Source of the DNA: Massilia norwichensis
GTDB lineage: Bacteria > Pseudomonadota > Gammaproteobacteria > Burkholderiales > Burkholderiaceae_D
Assembly: GCF_024753245.1 (NCBI RefSeq)
Contig: NZ_JANUGX010000001.1
Span: forward strand, 248,001 to 312,000
Length of the DNA stretch: 64,000 nucleotides
Reading direction: 5' to 3'
Positions 34,596 to 43,169 of the stretch are shown one piece after another; within the stretch, counting starts at the first letter, position 1; the number at the start of each line of letters is the position of its first letter. The notes under the pieces are model-generated. The model was not told the origin of the DNA. It was given only the letters and a program-made list of their open reading frames with translations, and did no database searches. The position numbers were made by a program, and so were the translations under genes.

Positions 34596-36271
34596 GAACG
34601 TCGTAATTCTTTCACTTCGCCGATCGACATCTCGTCCTTCGGCGTCATCATGTCGATCACGCGGCAGTCGCCGCACATGCGCATGCGGTCCAGGTTGCCG
34701 GCGAAGGCCGGGTGCGAGGCCAGGCGCGCCAGCATGGTCTCGACCATGCGCAGCGTGCCGAAAGGCTTGCTGCAGCGGATGCAGTGGAAGGGCTGGGTTT
34801 CGTTCAGCACCACGGTCTGCTTGCGTGTCTCCGTCAGGTTCATGCGCGGCACCAGGCGGATCGCATCTTCCGGGCAGGTGGTTGCGCACAGGCCGCACTG
34901 CACGCAATTCTTTTCGACGAAGCGCAGCTGGGGCGCATTCTGGCCATCCATCAGCGCCGAACTCGGGCAGGCGCCGACGCAGGACATGCACAGGCTGCAG
35001 GCGGCGCTGTCCACCGCCAGCGTGCCGAAGGGCGCGCCGGCCGGCAGCGCGATCTGCTCGGCCTTGACCGGCGCGTGCTTGACCAGGTGGTCGAGCGCAT
35101 AATCCAGCGTGTTGCGCTTGTCGGCGGCGATGTTGAAACCGGCCGGTTGAGGCGGCACCTCGCCGCGCGGCGCGTGCTGCAGCGCCACCGCCAGTTCGTC
35201 AGGGCTGCTCACCCGCAGCAATTGCAGGTGCGGGCCGGCATAGCCGAGACCGTCGAGGATGGCCTGGGCGATCTCCATCTGCTGGCCGAGCGCGGCCGCG
35301 TACTGGGGCGCTTCGGCCTCCGTCGTCAAGACCGTGATGCCGGACGCGCCATAGGCCAGCGCGCTGAGCCAGACGTCGATGCCGGTCGATGCCGTGTGAT
35401 GCAGACCCAGCGGCAGCAGGCGGCCGGGAACGGCTTCGCCCAGCTGGGCCAGCAGCGCGGCGCCTTCGAGGCCGTGCAGCAGCAGCACCGGTTCCTCGCC
35501 GCCGGCCTGCGCATAGGCCTGCAGCACGGTCTTGATGCGCCCGCCCGTGTGGCTGGCGGCCGGGTAGGCGTAGGAAATCGCGCCGGTCGGGCAGACCGTG
35601 GTGCAGGCGCCGCAGCCGGCGCACAGGTAAGGATTCACCTTGATCAGGTCGCCGGCACCTTCGATGGCGCCGGCCGAGCAGATCTCGACGCAGGCATTGC
35701 AGCCGACCAACTGGTTGCGGCTATGGGCGCACAGGCGCTCCTTGTAGCTGAAGTATTTCGGCTTTTCGAATTCGCCGACCATCTCCAGCAGCTCTTCGAC
35801 GGCTTCCGCGCGCGCAGCCTCGTCCGGGCCCGGCGCGTAGTAGCCGTGCGGACGCTGGTGGGTGCCGATCTGCGGCACCGCCCCGAGATCCAGCACCAGG
35901 TCGAACTTGCCGTGTTCGGGCGCGCGCTTGGGCGCCTGCCAGGTCGCCTGGAAGGCGCCCAGCCAGCCGGACAGCACCACCGCGCGCACCGCGAACACCG
36001 GGTAGATGCGCATTGGTGGCCGGGTTGCCTGGTCGGCATCCAGCAGCAGCACGGTCACGTTGAGGCCGCCGGCCAGGCGGTCGGCCCAGGGCAAGGCCTG
36101 TTCGCTGCTGCCGATGACCAGGGTATGGCCGGCCGACTTGTAGCCGACCGTGTCGAGCGCCTCGGGCGCTTCGATGCCGGCGAGCGAGGCGATGGCGGCC
36201 GTCCTGGCGAGCAGGTTTCTCGCCTCGCGGGCCGGATCGGCACCCTGCCCTTCGATGAAACGGATATTCAT
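34592..36271 (-). CDS. Multi-cluster 4Fe-4S protein of the formate dehydrogenase operon
   Basis: A 559-residue iron-sulfur protein with four clusters visible: CNACVEICSAGAI and CAGCGACTTVCP near 190-235, then CSLCMSCVGACP and CVQCGLCATTCP near 422-465. Extra pairs CIRC and CGDC lie near the C-terminus. The N-terminal 180 residues have a weak dinucleotide-like fold (HTLVIGSSEQALPWADRLAGG). Such proteins accompany membrane formate dehydrogenases with DUF3305/3306 genes and are thought to help electron flow or assembly. Its start overlaps the DUF3306 stop by ATGA. It is the last gene of the operon. Confidence 0.88.
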   Translation of the reverse strand: MNIRFIEGQGADPAREARNLLARTAAIASLAGIEAPEALDTVGYKSAGHTLVIGSSEQALPWADRLAGGLNVTVLLLDADQATRPPMRIYPVFAVRAVVLSGWLGAFQATWQAPKRAPEHGKFDLVLDLGAVPQIGTHQRPHGYYAPGPDEAARAEAVEELLEMVGEFEKPKYFSYKERLCAHSRNQLVGCNACVEICSAGAIEGAGDLIKVNPYLCAGCGACTTVCPTGAISYAYPAASHTGGRIKTVLQAYAQAGGEEPVLLLHGLEGAALLAQLGEAVPGRLLPLGLHHTASTGIDVWLSALAYGASGITVLTTEAEAPQYAAALGQQMEIAQAILDGLGYAGPHLQLLRVSSPDELAVALQHAPRGEVPPQPAGFNIAADKRNTLDYALDHLVKHAPVKAEQIALPAGAPFGTLAVDSAACSLCMSCVGACPSSALMDGQNAPQLRFVEKNCVQCGLCATTCPEDAIRLVPRMNLTETRKQTVVLNETQPFHCIRCSKPFGTLRMVETMLARLASHPAFAGNLDRMRMCGDCRVIDMMTPKDEMSIGEVKELRRS

Positions 36272-36819
36272 TGTGTCTCTTGTTCAGGTGGTTGTTGTGT
36301 TTGTGTTTGTGTTTCGGTTTTTGCGTCGTCTTCCTGCTCCGGCTTCTCCTCGAGCATGCTCGCGAACACGCTCTTGGCGTGCTCGAGCGAGGCCAGCATG
36401 GCTTCCGACATGGGGCTGGGCTTGGTGTAATCGTCGATATAGACGTCCAGCTTGTCCATCACATTGAAATGCGGATCGGCGAACAGCTTCTTCAGCGCGC
36501 TGCGGCGCACCGCCTGGTCGACGCCGCGCGCGACGAAGGCGGAAAAGTCGGCGTCCTTGTCCAGCCTGGCGACGTCTTCCATGGTGGGCAGCGGGCGCGC
36601 CGGCGCAGGTTCCGGGGTCGGGGCGGGCGCCGGTGCCGGCTGGCGGGCTGCGGTGTCGGCCGCCAGTGCCGTTGCCGCCGGCATGGCGGGCTGCTGGCCT
36701 CCCAGCGAGGGCACCGGCGCCAGCGCCGAGTCTGGCAAGGGTGCGTGCGTGTCGCGACCCTCGGTCTGCACTTCGGCTTTGCGGCGCGCCCAACGGCGCA
36801 GGAAACCTTCTTCGGCCAT
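36268..36819 (-). CDS. DUF3306-domain protein of the formate dehydrogenase operon
   Basis: The 183-residue protein opens with EEGFLRRWARRKAEV, the typical DUF3306 start, followed by a Pro/Ala-rich linker with repeated PAPAP-type units (about 60-95). A conserved core follows: MEDVARLDKDADFSAFVARGVD, then LKKLFADPHFNVMDKLDVYIDDY. The last 20 residues are Glu/Thr/Gln-rich. It is cytoplasmic by sequence. DUF3306 and DUF3305 proteins occur almost only beside formate dehydrogenase genes; their role is unknown. It lies nine bases after the DUF3305 gene and overlaps the 4Fe-4S gene. Confidence 0.88.
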   Translation of the reverse strand: MAEEGFLRRWARRKAEVQTEGRDTHAPLPDSALAPVPSLGGQQPAMPAATALAADTAARQPAPAPAPTPEPAPARPLPTMEDVARLDKDADFSAFVARGVDQAVRRSALKKLFADPHFNVMDKLDVYIDDYTKPSPMSEAMLASLEHAKSVFASMLEEKPEQEDDAKTETQTQTQQPPEQETQ

Positions 36820-36827
36820 GCGCTTCC

Positions 36828-37268
36828 TTATCCGTGCTGGCGGCCGCGGCGCGGCTTGGGCTGGTAGTGTTCGCGCAGGTAGCCGGCCACCCAGGCATAG
36901 ATATCGGCCGGCATGGTCACGCCGTCGGCGTTCTCGCCGGAGTCGAACATGCGGGTGCCCTCGACATAGCTGACCGAGGCCCGCACCGGCATCGCCCGGC
37001 CCTCTTCCATGCGCCACAACACGAAGACCTTCGACTCGGGCGCCATCACGTTCTCGAAATAGCCTTCGTTCTCGTCCGGGTACAGTTCCAGCTCCAGGCC
37101 CGAGACCAGGTAGTAGTCGCGCTCCGGCGACTGGCTCAGCATCTGCACCTGCGGCAGGTTGCCACGGTCGGGCACGACGCCCACCGCTTCCCAGGCTTCA
37201 TCAGCCCAGATGTGCTTGACGCTGCGGCGCTGCATCAGCACCGCGATCGGCATGCTGCCCATCTTCAT
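36828..37268 (-). CDS. DUF3305-domain protein of the formate dehydrogenase operon
   Basis: A 146-residue soluble protein with the DUF3305 hallmark IAVLMQRRSVKHIWADEAWEAVGV near its N-terminus, LELELYPDENEGYFENVMAPESKVFVLWR in the middle, and MPADIYAWVAGYLREHY near the end. The function is unknown; it accompanies DUF3306 and formate dehydrogenase genes in many proteobacteria. I chose the ATG at 37268 because it overlaps the preceding stop as ATGA; an internal ATG two codons later is also possible. Translation is therefore coupled to the gene upstream. Confidence 0.88.
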   Translation of the reverse strand: MKMGSMPIAVLMQRRSVKHIWADEAWEAVGVVPDRGNLPQVQMLSQSPERDYYLVSGLELELYPDENEGYFENVMAPESKVFVLWRMEEGRAMPVRASVSYVEGTRMFDSGENADGVTMPADIYAWVAGYLREHYQPKPRRGRQHG

Positions 37269-37804
37269 TTGTTCTTCACGTCAGGCGTGCCTTTGTCGAC
37301 GGTCGGTTTGGCATTGCTCGGCTGGGCGCGGGTCGGCGCCTTCTTGACGTCCTCGCTCGGCGGTGCGGTGCCCAGTTTTTCGCTCTTGACCCCAGGGTTG
37401 GCGGCCGTCTGGCCCGCGACCGTGGTGGCGCCAGCGCCCAGCGTGCCGGGCGGTGCGGTCGCCGGACCGGCGGTCGTGACCGGCGCGCCACCCGCGGCGG
37501 GCGCAGCGGCCGGCGCCGCAGCCGCGATCGCCACCGCCGGATGGGTCTTCCAGCCTTCCTGCGCCGCGCGCGTGCGCCAGCGCGCGGTGACGGCATCCAT
37601 CGACGCCGCCAGGCTGGCCTTGTCCTTGGCCGCCTGGGCGTCGGCGGCGGCTTTCTTGGCGGCAGCCGCCTGCTGCTGGGCCGGGGTCGGCTGCGGCAGC
37701 GCGGCCCAGGCGACGCTGGCCAGCAGCAGGCCGGCAATCAGCACCGCCGCCTTGAGCGCGGGGTGCCGGCCGGTGTGCTTTTTCGATAAATGGGTAGTCC
37801 TCAT
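37265..37804 (-). CDS. Ala/Pro-rich exported protein of the formate dehydrogenase operon
   Basis: A 179-residue low-complexity protein. A signal-like N-terminus (HPALKAAVLIAGLLLASVAWA) is followed by an Ala/Gln/Lys helix (TPAQQQAAAAKKAAADAQAA) that may form a coiled coil. A short conserved-looking stretch (DAVTARWRTRAAQEGWKTHP) and a disordered Pro/Thr/Ala tail follow. I recognise no family. Start 37804 follows GGAGG at eight bases; an ATG five codons upstream overlaps that site. The stop overlaps the DUF3305 start. It may be a periplasmic spacer or assembly factor; that is a guess. Confidence 0.75.
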   Translation of the reverse strand: MRTTHLSKKHTGRHPALKAAVLIAGLLLASVAWAALPQPTPAQQQAAAAKKAAADAQAAKDKASLAASMDAVTARWRTRAAQEGWKTHPAVAIAAAAPAAAPAAGGAPVTTAGPATAPPGTLGAGATTVAGQTAANPGVKSEKLGTAPPSEDVKKAPTRAQPSNAKPTVDKGTPDVKNK

Positions 37805-37828
37805 GGCCTGGTCCTCCATACTCGGCTG

Positions 37829-38278
37829 TCAGCGCCCCGGCGCGGCGCTGTTCGCGCCCGGATCGCGGTGGGCGGCGGCCGGCTGCGGCGCCGGCGTGGC
37901 CTCGGGCTTCACCGGGTTGTTGCCGCTGTCGCCGGAATTCGTCTGGGTGGCGCCGCTCTGGGCCGCGGTGCCGCTGGACGGCGTGCTCACGCCGCTGCTC
38001 GGGCCCTGGCCGGTTTCGCGGGTGCTGCCGCCGGTGCCGGCGCCGGAGGTATTGCCGCCGGAGCCGCCGGCGATGCCCGGCGTGCCGCCCGCATAGGTGG
38101 CATCGGTCTTCGGTCCGCCGTTACGCGCCATCACCTGGCCGCTGGTGCCGCCGCCGGCCGAGACCATGCCCGGGAACTTGGTTTCGCGCATGGCTTCGTC
38201 GCCGTGCTGCTTGCAGCCGGCCGCGCTCAGCAGCAACGCCGCCGCACCCGCATGCATAAGAAAAACTAATGCTTTCAT
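37829..38278 (-). CDS. Gly/Ser-rich lipoprotein of the formate dehydrogenase operon
   Basis: The 149-residue product has a short lipoprotein signal ending in LLSAAGC, so the mature protein begins at Cys22 and is anchored to a membrane. The rest is almost wholly Gly, Ser, Thr and Pro with no predicted fold; the only ordered-looking segment is DEAMRETKFPGMVSAGGG. I recognise no family. Its ATG overlaps the stop of the cytochrome b subunit (38275-38278), so translation is coupled to that subunit. A role beside the membrane complex is inferred from position only. Confidence 0.75.
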   Translation of the reverse strand: MKALVFLMHAGAAALLLSAAGCKQHGDEAMRETKFPGMVSAGGGTSGQVMARNGGPKTDATYAGGTPGIAGGSGGNTSGAGTGGSTRETGQGPSSGVSTPSSGTAAQSGATQTNSGDSGNNPVKPEATPAPQPAAAHRDPGANSAAPGR

Positions 38279-39375
38279 GGCCGCACTCCTGGAGGCAGGT
38301 CACGCGGCGCCCCGCCGGCAGGCGGATGGTCGGCCGGCGGCTCGCGCTTGTCAAAAGTGCCGACCGGTACGCCGGCTTTCACCTCGTCGTACCAGATGCC
38401 GTGGTGGGAACGGGCCCAGGCTTCGTCGACGTCGCCGTGGCGCATCGCGTGGTAGGCGCCCGGCGTACCCCAGGTGCCGATGTAGATATGGCCCATGGCA
38501 GCGGCGATGTAGAAGGTGGCGCCGATCAGGTGCAGGTAGTTGGCGACCTGCAGCACATAGCGGGTCTGGCCGAAGCCGATGAAGTCCAGCAGCAGGCCGC
38601 TGATCGACATCACCAGGCCCAGCAGGGTCACGCCCAGCCAGAACCAGCTCTTCTCGCCGGCATTGAAGAAGCCGGCCGGCACGTGCTCGTGGGTCAGCAT
38701 GCCGCCGCCCTTCCTGATCCACAGCCAGTCGATTTTCCGGAAGAAGTTGCGGCGCAGGAAGGTGAAGAACATCAGCACCGAGCACACGATGAACAGCGGG
38801 CCGACGAAGTTGTGCAGGTATTTGAAAATGTAGGCGATGAAGGCGAAGATGTCGTGCCCGAGCAGCGGGATCAGCAGCTTCTTGCCGAACAGGATCACGA
38901 TCCCGGTCACGGCCAGGATGATGAAGGTGATCGCGGTGGCCCAGTGGATGTTGCGCTCCCAGGACGTGAAGCGCTGGATGCGGCGTCCGGTGTCGGGGTC
39001 GGAAGTCAGTTTACCGATCAGCTTGGCGACCAGCAGGATGGCGACCAGCGCCAGCACCAGGATGGTGCCGGACAGCGTGGCCAGCGGGCCGTTACGCCAC
39101 ACGCGCCACTGGTTGCCGCCGCGCTGGACGATGACCGTGCCTTCCTTGCTGCCGTACTGGCCGAGGTAATGGCGGTCGACGTGCACGCGGCCGGAATCCT
39201 TGTTGGCCAGGCCCGGTTCGGGCGACTTCGAATCCCGCTCCGCCTGCAGGATGGTCTGCTCTTCGGCATACGCCGGTTCGGCGCGGTTGTTGGGCACGCC
39301 CGCCCAGGCCGAGGACAGGCTGAAGGCCATCACCAGGGCAATCAGGCAGGACAATAACCAGTTGGATGATCGCAT
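38275..39375 (-). CDS. Formate dehydrogenase cytochrome b (gamma) subunit
   Basis: The 366-residue membrane subunit takes electrons from the beta subunit and passes them to quinone through b hemes. It has an N-terminal signal-like helix, a periplasmic region of about 90 residues and one helix near 105-120. The conserved NIHWATAITFIILAVTGIVILFGK follows, then helices carrying His at YLHNFVGPLF and YLHLIGATFYIAAAMGHIYIGTWG. This extended N-terminal domain is typical of the longer FdhC-type gamma subunit. It is the fifth gene from the operon's 5' end and overlaps the following lipoprotein gene. Confidence 0.93.
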   Translation of the reverse strand: MRSSNWLLSCLIALVMAFSLSSAWAGVPNNRAEPAYAEEQTILQAERDSKSPEPGLANKDSGRVHVDRHYLGQYGSKEGTVIVQRGGNQWRVWRNGPLATLSGTILVLALVAILLVAKLIGKLTSDPDTGRRIQRFTSWERNIHWATAITFIILAVTGIVILFGKKLLIPLLGHDIFAFIAYIFKYLHNFVGPLFIVCSVLMFFTFLRRNFFRKIDWLWIRKGGGMLTHEHVPAGFFNAGEKSWFWLGVTLLGLVMSISGLLLDFIGFGQTRYVLQVANYLHLIGATFYIAAAMGHIYIGTWGTPGAYHAMRHGDVDEAWARSHHGIWYDEVKAGVPVGTFDKREPPADHPPAGGAPRDLPPGVRP

Positions 39376-39385
39376 GGTCGGCTCC

Positions 39386-39598
39386 TCAGGGATTGGCCCG
39401 GTTGTATTCGTTCTGGTGCTGGTTGCGGTTGCTGATCGTGCCCCACCAGGACAGCTTGTCGTGGTGGAAGTGCACGTCGTACTGGCGGTTGTCCTTCTTG
39501 CCCGCGTACTGGCCCTTGACCCAGTGCGGATGCTGGTCGACCTCCAGGCAGCCGGCCAGGAAGGCCAGCGGTGCCAGGATCAGGAAGAGTCGCTTCAT
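39386..39598 (-). CDS. Small lipoprotein of the formate dehydrogenase operon
   Basis: A 70-residue product with a lipoprotein signal ending LAFLAGC (Cys17), followed by a short His/Asn/Gln-rich mature domain (DQHPHWVKGQYAGKKDNRQYDVHFHHDKLSWWG). The four-histidine cluster could bind metal. I recognise no family. It starts inside the end of the beta-subunit gene (overlap 39595-39598) and ends ten bases before the cytochrome b gene, so it belongs to the operon. A role in heme or metal assembly for the complex is possible but unproven. Confidence 0.78.
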   Translation of the reverse strand: MKRLFLILAPLAFLAGCLEVDQHPHWVKGQYAGKKDNRQYDVHFHHDKLSWWGTISNRNQHQNEYNRANP

Positions 39599-40278
39599 GG
39601 CAGCAGCCTCCCCTCGTCATTCTGCGAATCCTTGAGGTTCTGGTTCTCGCGCGGGCCCTGGCCGGTGGCCTGGATATTGCCGCCGCGCTTGGGCTTGCCG
39701 TAGGCGATCTTCCAGCCCCACAGTTCCGGGCCGTAGCCGCGGGTTTCGACGCGCTGGCGGTAGATGTCGGCGATCACCCCGGCATCGCCGCCGATCAGGG
39801 CCTTGGTGCCGCACATCTCGGCGCAGGCCGGCAGCTTGCCTTCGGCGATGCGGTTGCGGCCGTACTTCTTGAACTCGGCTTCCGAGGTGTCCGGTTCCGG
39901 GCCGCCGGCGCAGAAGGTGCACTTGTCCATCTTGCCGCGGTGGTTGAACAGGCCGGTTTCCGGGAACTGCGGCGCGCCGAAGGGACAGGCGTAATAGCAG
40001 TAGCCGCAGCCGATGCACTGGTCCTTCGAGTGCAGCACGATGCCGTCCTCGGTGTGGTAGATGCAATTGACCGGGCACACCGCCAGGCAGGGCGCGTCGG
40101 TGCAGTGCATGCAGGCCATCGAGATCGAGCGTTCGCCGGGAATGCCGTCGTTGATGGTCACCACGCGGCGCCGGTTCACGCCCCAGGGCGTTTCGTGCTC
40201 GTTCTTGCAGGCCGTCACGCAACCGTTGCAGTCGATGCAGCGCTCGGTGTCGCAGATAAATTTCATTCGTGCTGACAT
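39595..40278 (-). CDS. Formate dehydrogenase iron-sulfur (beta) subunit
   Basis: A 227-residue ferredoxin-type subunit with four 4Fe-4S clusters that wires the catalytic subunit to the cytochrome b. The motifs are CIDCNGCVTACKNEH, CMHCTDAPCLAVCP, CIGCGYCYYACPFGAP, and a C-terminal CTFC plus CAEMC pair. Unlike E. coli FdnH it has no C-terminal membrane anchor, so it relies on the gamma subunit. I used the ATG at 40278, with a second ATG four codons in. A GC-rich hairpin separates it from the alpha gene. Confidence 0.94.
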   Translation of the reverse strand: MSARMKFICDTERCIDCNGCVTACKNEHETPWGVNRRRVVTINDGIPGERSISMACMHCTDAPCLAVCPVNCIYHTEDGIVLHSKDQCIGCGYCYYACPFGAPQFPETGLFNHRGKMDKCTFCAGGPEPDTSEAEFKKYGRNRIAEGKLPACAEMCGTKALIGGDAGVIADIYRQRVETRGYGPELWGWKIAYGKPKRGGNIQATGQGPRENQNLKDSQNDEGRLLP

Positions 40279-40296
40279 AGTTCCCCCAAACCTTGG

Positions 40297-40316
40297 GCCC
40301 CCGCCTGCGCGGGGGC
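40297..40316. repeat. GC-rich hairpin between the formate dehydrogenase alpha and beta genes
   Basis: GCCCCCGC (40297-40304) and GCGGGGGC (40309-40316) form an eight-base perfect stem with a four-base loop. On the plus strand a seven-T run lies a few bases past the stem (40323-40329), but the operon runs on the minus strand, so this is not a terminator for it. It may tune the ratio of alpha to downstream subunits or be a dispersed palindrome. Confidence 0.6.
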
Positions 40317-40328
40317 GACCTATTTTTT

Positions 40329-43151
40329 TCAAGCGCGCACCAGGCGGCACATCGATACTTTGGTTTCCTGCATCATGGTCACGGCGTCGTAACCGTAGGT
40401 CCAGCCGGTGTTGACGGCCTCGCCGCGCACGGTCGGGGCGCCGCCTTCCGGGTAATGTTTTTCGAGGTCCTCGCCCATCCACCAGCCGCCGAAGTGGAAC
40501 GGCATCCACACCAGGCCCTGCGGCACGCGCTGGGTGACCATCGCCATCAGCTTCAGGCGCGCGCCGGTCGGGGTTTCGACCCACATGAAGTCGCCCAGCT
40601 TGACGCCGATCTGGGCGGCATCGTTCGGATTGACCTCGCAGAACATGTTCTGCTGCAGCTCGGCCAGCCAGGGGTTGGAACGGGTTTCCTCGCCGCCGCC
40701 CTCGTACTCGACCAGGCGGCCGGAGGTCATGATCAGCGGGTAGTCCTTCGAGAAGTCGACCTGCTGCACCGACTTGTACAGCGTCGGCAGGCGCCAGAAG
40801 GCGGCCTTGTCGTCGTAGGTCGGGTATTTCGCGACCAGGTCGCGGCGCGGCGAGACCAGCGGTTCGCGGTGGGTCGGGATCGGGTCCGGGAAGTTCCAGA
40901 CGTTGGCGCGCGCCCGCGCATTGCCCCAGGGTGCGCAGCCGTGGGCGATCACCACGCGGATGATGCCGCCCGAGAGGTCGGTCTTCCAGTTCTTGCCTTC
41001 GGCGGCAATCTGCTCTTCCGGCGTCAGGTCGCCCCACCAGCCCAGCTTTTTCAGGAACACATGGTCGAACTCGGGATAGCCGACGTCCAGTTCGCTGTCC
41101 TTGTTCGTCGAGCCGTCGGCGGCCAGCAGGCTCTCGCCGTTGTGCTCGACGCCCCAGTTGGCGCGGAACGGCAGGCCGCCCTCGGCCACCGATTTGCTGA
41201 GGTCGTACAGGATGGGCGTGCCCGGATGCTTCATTTCCGGCGTGCCCCAGCACGGCCACGGCAGACCGTAGTAGTCGCCCTTGCACGGCCCATCGTCGGC
41301 GCGCATCGTGGTCGGGTTGAAGGTGTGCTTGTTCTGCATGTGCAGCTTGAGGCGCTCCGGCGAGCAGCCGGTGTAGCCGATGGTCCAGCAGGAGCGGTTA
41401 ATCTCGCGCAGGATGTCCTCGATCACCGGCTCGTTGTTGACCACCTTGATGTTCTTGACCAATTGCTCGGCGAAGCCCAGCTTCTTGGCGAACAGGTACA
41501 TGATCTCGTGGTCGGTCTTGCACTCGAACAGCGGCTGGATCACGCGCTCGCGCCACTGGATCGAGCGGTTCGACGCCGTGACCGAACCCTGGCACTCGAA
41601 CTGCGAGGCCGCCGGCAGCAGGTAGACGCCGTTCTCGCGGCCGTGCATCGATGCCGTCATGCTCGGGTACGGGTCGATCACGACCAGCATGTCGAGCTTC
41701 TGCATCGCCTTCTTCATGTCCGGCAGGCGGGTCTGGCTGTTCGGCGCGTGGCCCCAGTAGAACACCGCGCGCAGGTTGCTCGGCTGGTCGACGTACTGGT
41801 TATCCTCCAGCACCGCGTCGTACCAGCGCGAGACCGTGATACCCGGCTTTTCCATCAGCTCCTTGGATCCGAAGCGCGACTTGATCCAGTCGTAATCGAC
41901 ACCCCAGACGTTGGCGAAGTGCTTCCAGGCGCCTTCGGCGATGCCGTAATAGCCCGGCAGCGAATCGCCGTTCGGACCGACGTCGGTGGCGCCCTGCACG
42001 TTGTCGTGGCCGCGGTAGATGTTGGCGCCGCCGCCGGTCTTGCCGATGTTCCCCAGCGCCAGCTGCAGGATCGACAGCGCGCGCACGTTGGCGGTGCCGA
42101 CGTGGTGCTGGGTGATGCCCATGCACCAGACCACCGACGACGGCCGGTTCTTGGCCAGCATCTCGGCCGCCATGCGCACGCTGGCTTCCGGCACGCCGGT
42201 CACGTCGGTCACCTTATCGGGCGTCCACTTCGCGACTTCCTTGCGCACGTCGTCCATGCCGTAGGTACGGGCGGCGATGTATTCCTTGTCTTCCCAGCCG
42301 TTCTCGAAGATGTGCCAGAGGATGCCCCACACCAGCGGGATATCGGTGCCGGGACGCACGCGCACGTAGTGGTGGGCGAAGCGCGCCGTGCGCGTGAAGC
42401 GCGGGTCCACCACGATCATCTTGGCGCCCAGCTCCTTCGCGTGCAGGAAGTGCAGCATCGAGATCGGGTGCGCCTCGGCCGGGTTCGAGCCGATGAACAT
42501 CACGGCCTTGCTGTAGTGCAGGTCGTTGAAGGAGTTCGTCATCGCGCCGTAGCCGAAAGTCTGGGCCACGCCGGCGACCGTGGTCGAGTGGCAGATGCGC
42601 GCCTGGTGGTCGCAGTTATTGCTGCCCCAGAACGAGACGAACTTGCGCAGCAGGTAGGCCTGCTCGTTGTTGTGTTTCGAAGAGCCGATGACCATCAGCG
42701 CATCCGGACCGGACTTCTGCCTGAGCTCGATCAGCTTGTCGCCGATCTCGTTGATGGCCTGGTCCCAGGAGATGCGCTCGTACTTGCCGTTGACCAGCTT
42801 CATCGGATAGCGCAGGCGGTGCTCGCCGAAGCCGTGCTCGCGCACCGAGGCGCCCTTCGCGCAGTGCGCGCCCATGTTGATCGGCGAATCGAAGGCCGCT
42901 TCCTGGCGTACCCAGACGCCGTTGCTCACCACCGCCTCCACCGAGCAGCCGACCGAGCAGTGGCTGCAGACGGTGTGCTTGATCTCGGTTTTCGGCGCTT
43001 CCGTGGCGGCCGGATCGGCGGCCGCGGCCGGCTCGATGACGTTCAGCGGCAGGTGGCGCGCAACGGCGGCCGCACCGGCCGTGACGCCGGCACCGACCAG
43101 GAATTTGCGTCGTTTCAGCCCGCTGTCGCGCGAAGTCTTCACCAGGGTCAT
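40329..43151 (-). CDS. Formate dehydrogenase catalytic (alpha) subunit, Cys-type, Tat-exported
   Basis: This 940-residue molybdopterin enzyme oxidises formate in the periplasm. A twin-arginine signal (LKRRKFLVGAGVTAGAAA, 12-29) is followed by the 4Fe-4S cysteines 62, 65, 69 and 97. The metal ligand position is Cys187 in QARICHSTTVAGVA, where E. coli FdnG has selenocysteine, so no Sec machinery is needed. The conserved His follows at 188. Later conserved cofactor-binding regions include FIGSNPAEAHP and HNGESLLAADGS. It is preceded by the Tat peptide and chaperone genes and followed by the beta subunit. Confidence 0.95.
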   Translation of the reverse strand: MTLVKTSRDSGLKRRKFLVGAGVTAGAAAVARHLPLNVIEPAAAADPAATEAPKTEIKHTVCSHCSVGCSVEAVVSNGVWVRQEAAFDSPINMGAHCAKGASVREHGFGEHRLRYPMKLVNGKYERISWDQAINEIGDKLIELRQKSGPDALMVIGSSKHNNEQAYLLRKFVSFWGSNNCDHQARICHSTTVAGVAQTFGYGAMTNSFNDLHYSKAVMFIGSNPAEAHPISMLHFLHAKELGAKMIVVDPRFTRTARFAHHYVRVRPGTDIPLVWGILWHIFENGWEDKEYIAARTYGMDDVRKEVAKWTPDKVTDVTGVPEASVRMAAEMLAKNRPSSVVWCMGITQHHVGTANVRALSILQLALGNIGKTGGGANIYRGHDNVQGATDVGPNGDSLPGYYGIAEGAWKHFANVWGVDYDWIKSRFGSKELMEKPGITVSRWYDAVLEDNQYVDQPSNLRAVFYWGHAPNSQTRLPDMKKAMQKLDMLVVIDPYPSMTASMHGRENGVYLLPAASQFECQGSVTASNRSIQWRERVIQPLFECKTDHEIMYLFAKKLGFAEQLVKNIKVVNNEPVIEDILREINRSCWTIGYTGCSPERLKLHMQNKHTFNPTTMRADDGPCKGDYYGLPWPCWGTPEMKHPGTPILYDLSKSVAEGGLPFRANWGVEHNGESLLAADGSTNKDSELDVGYPEFDHVFLKKLGWWGDLTPEEQIAAEGKNWKTDLSGGIIRVVIAHGCAPWGNARARANVWNFPDPIPTHREPLVSPRRDLVAKYPTYDDKAAFWRLPTLYKSVQQVDFSKDYPLIMTSGRLVEYEGGGEETRSNPWLAELQQNMFCEVNPNDAAQIGVKLGDFMWVETPTGARLKLMAMVTQRVPQGLVWMPFHFGGWWMGEDLEKHYPEGGAPTVRGEAVNTGWTYGYDAVTMMQETKVSMCRLVRA

Positions 43152-43169
43152 GGCTGCTCTTCCTTTGAA

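Noticed and set aside
42570..42620. Possible selenocysteine codon in the formate dehydrogenase alpha gene
   Set aside because: The ligand codon is an ordinary Cys codon; there is no in-frame TGA in the gene.
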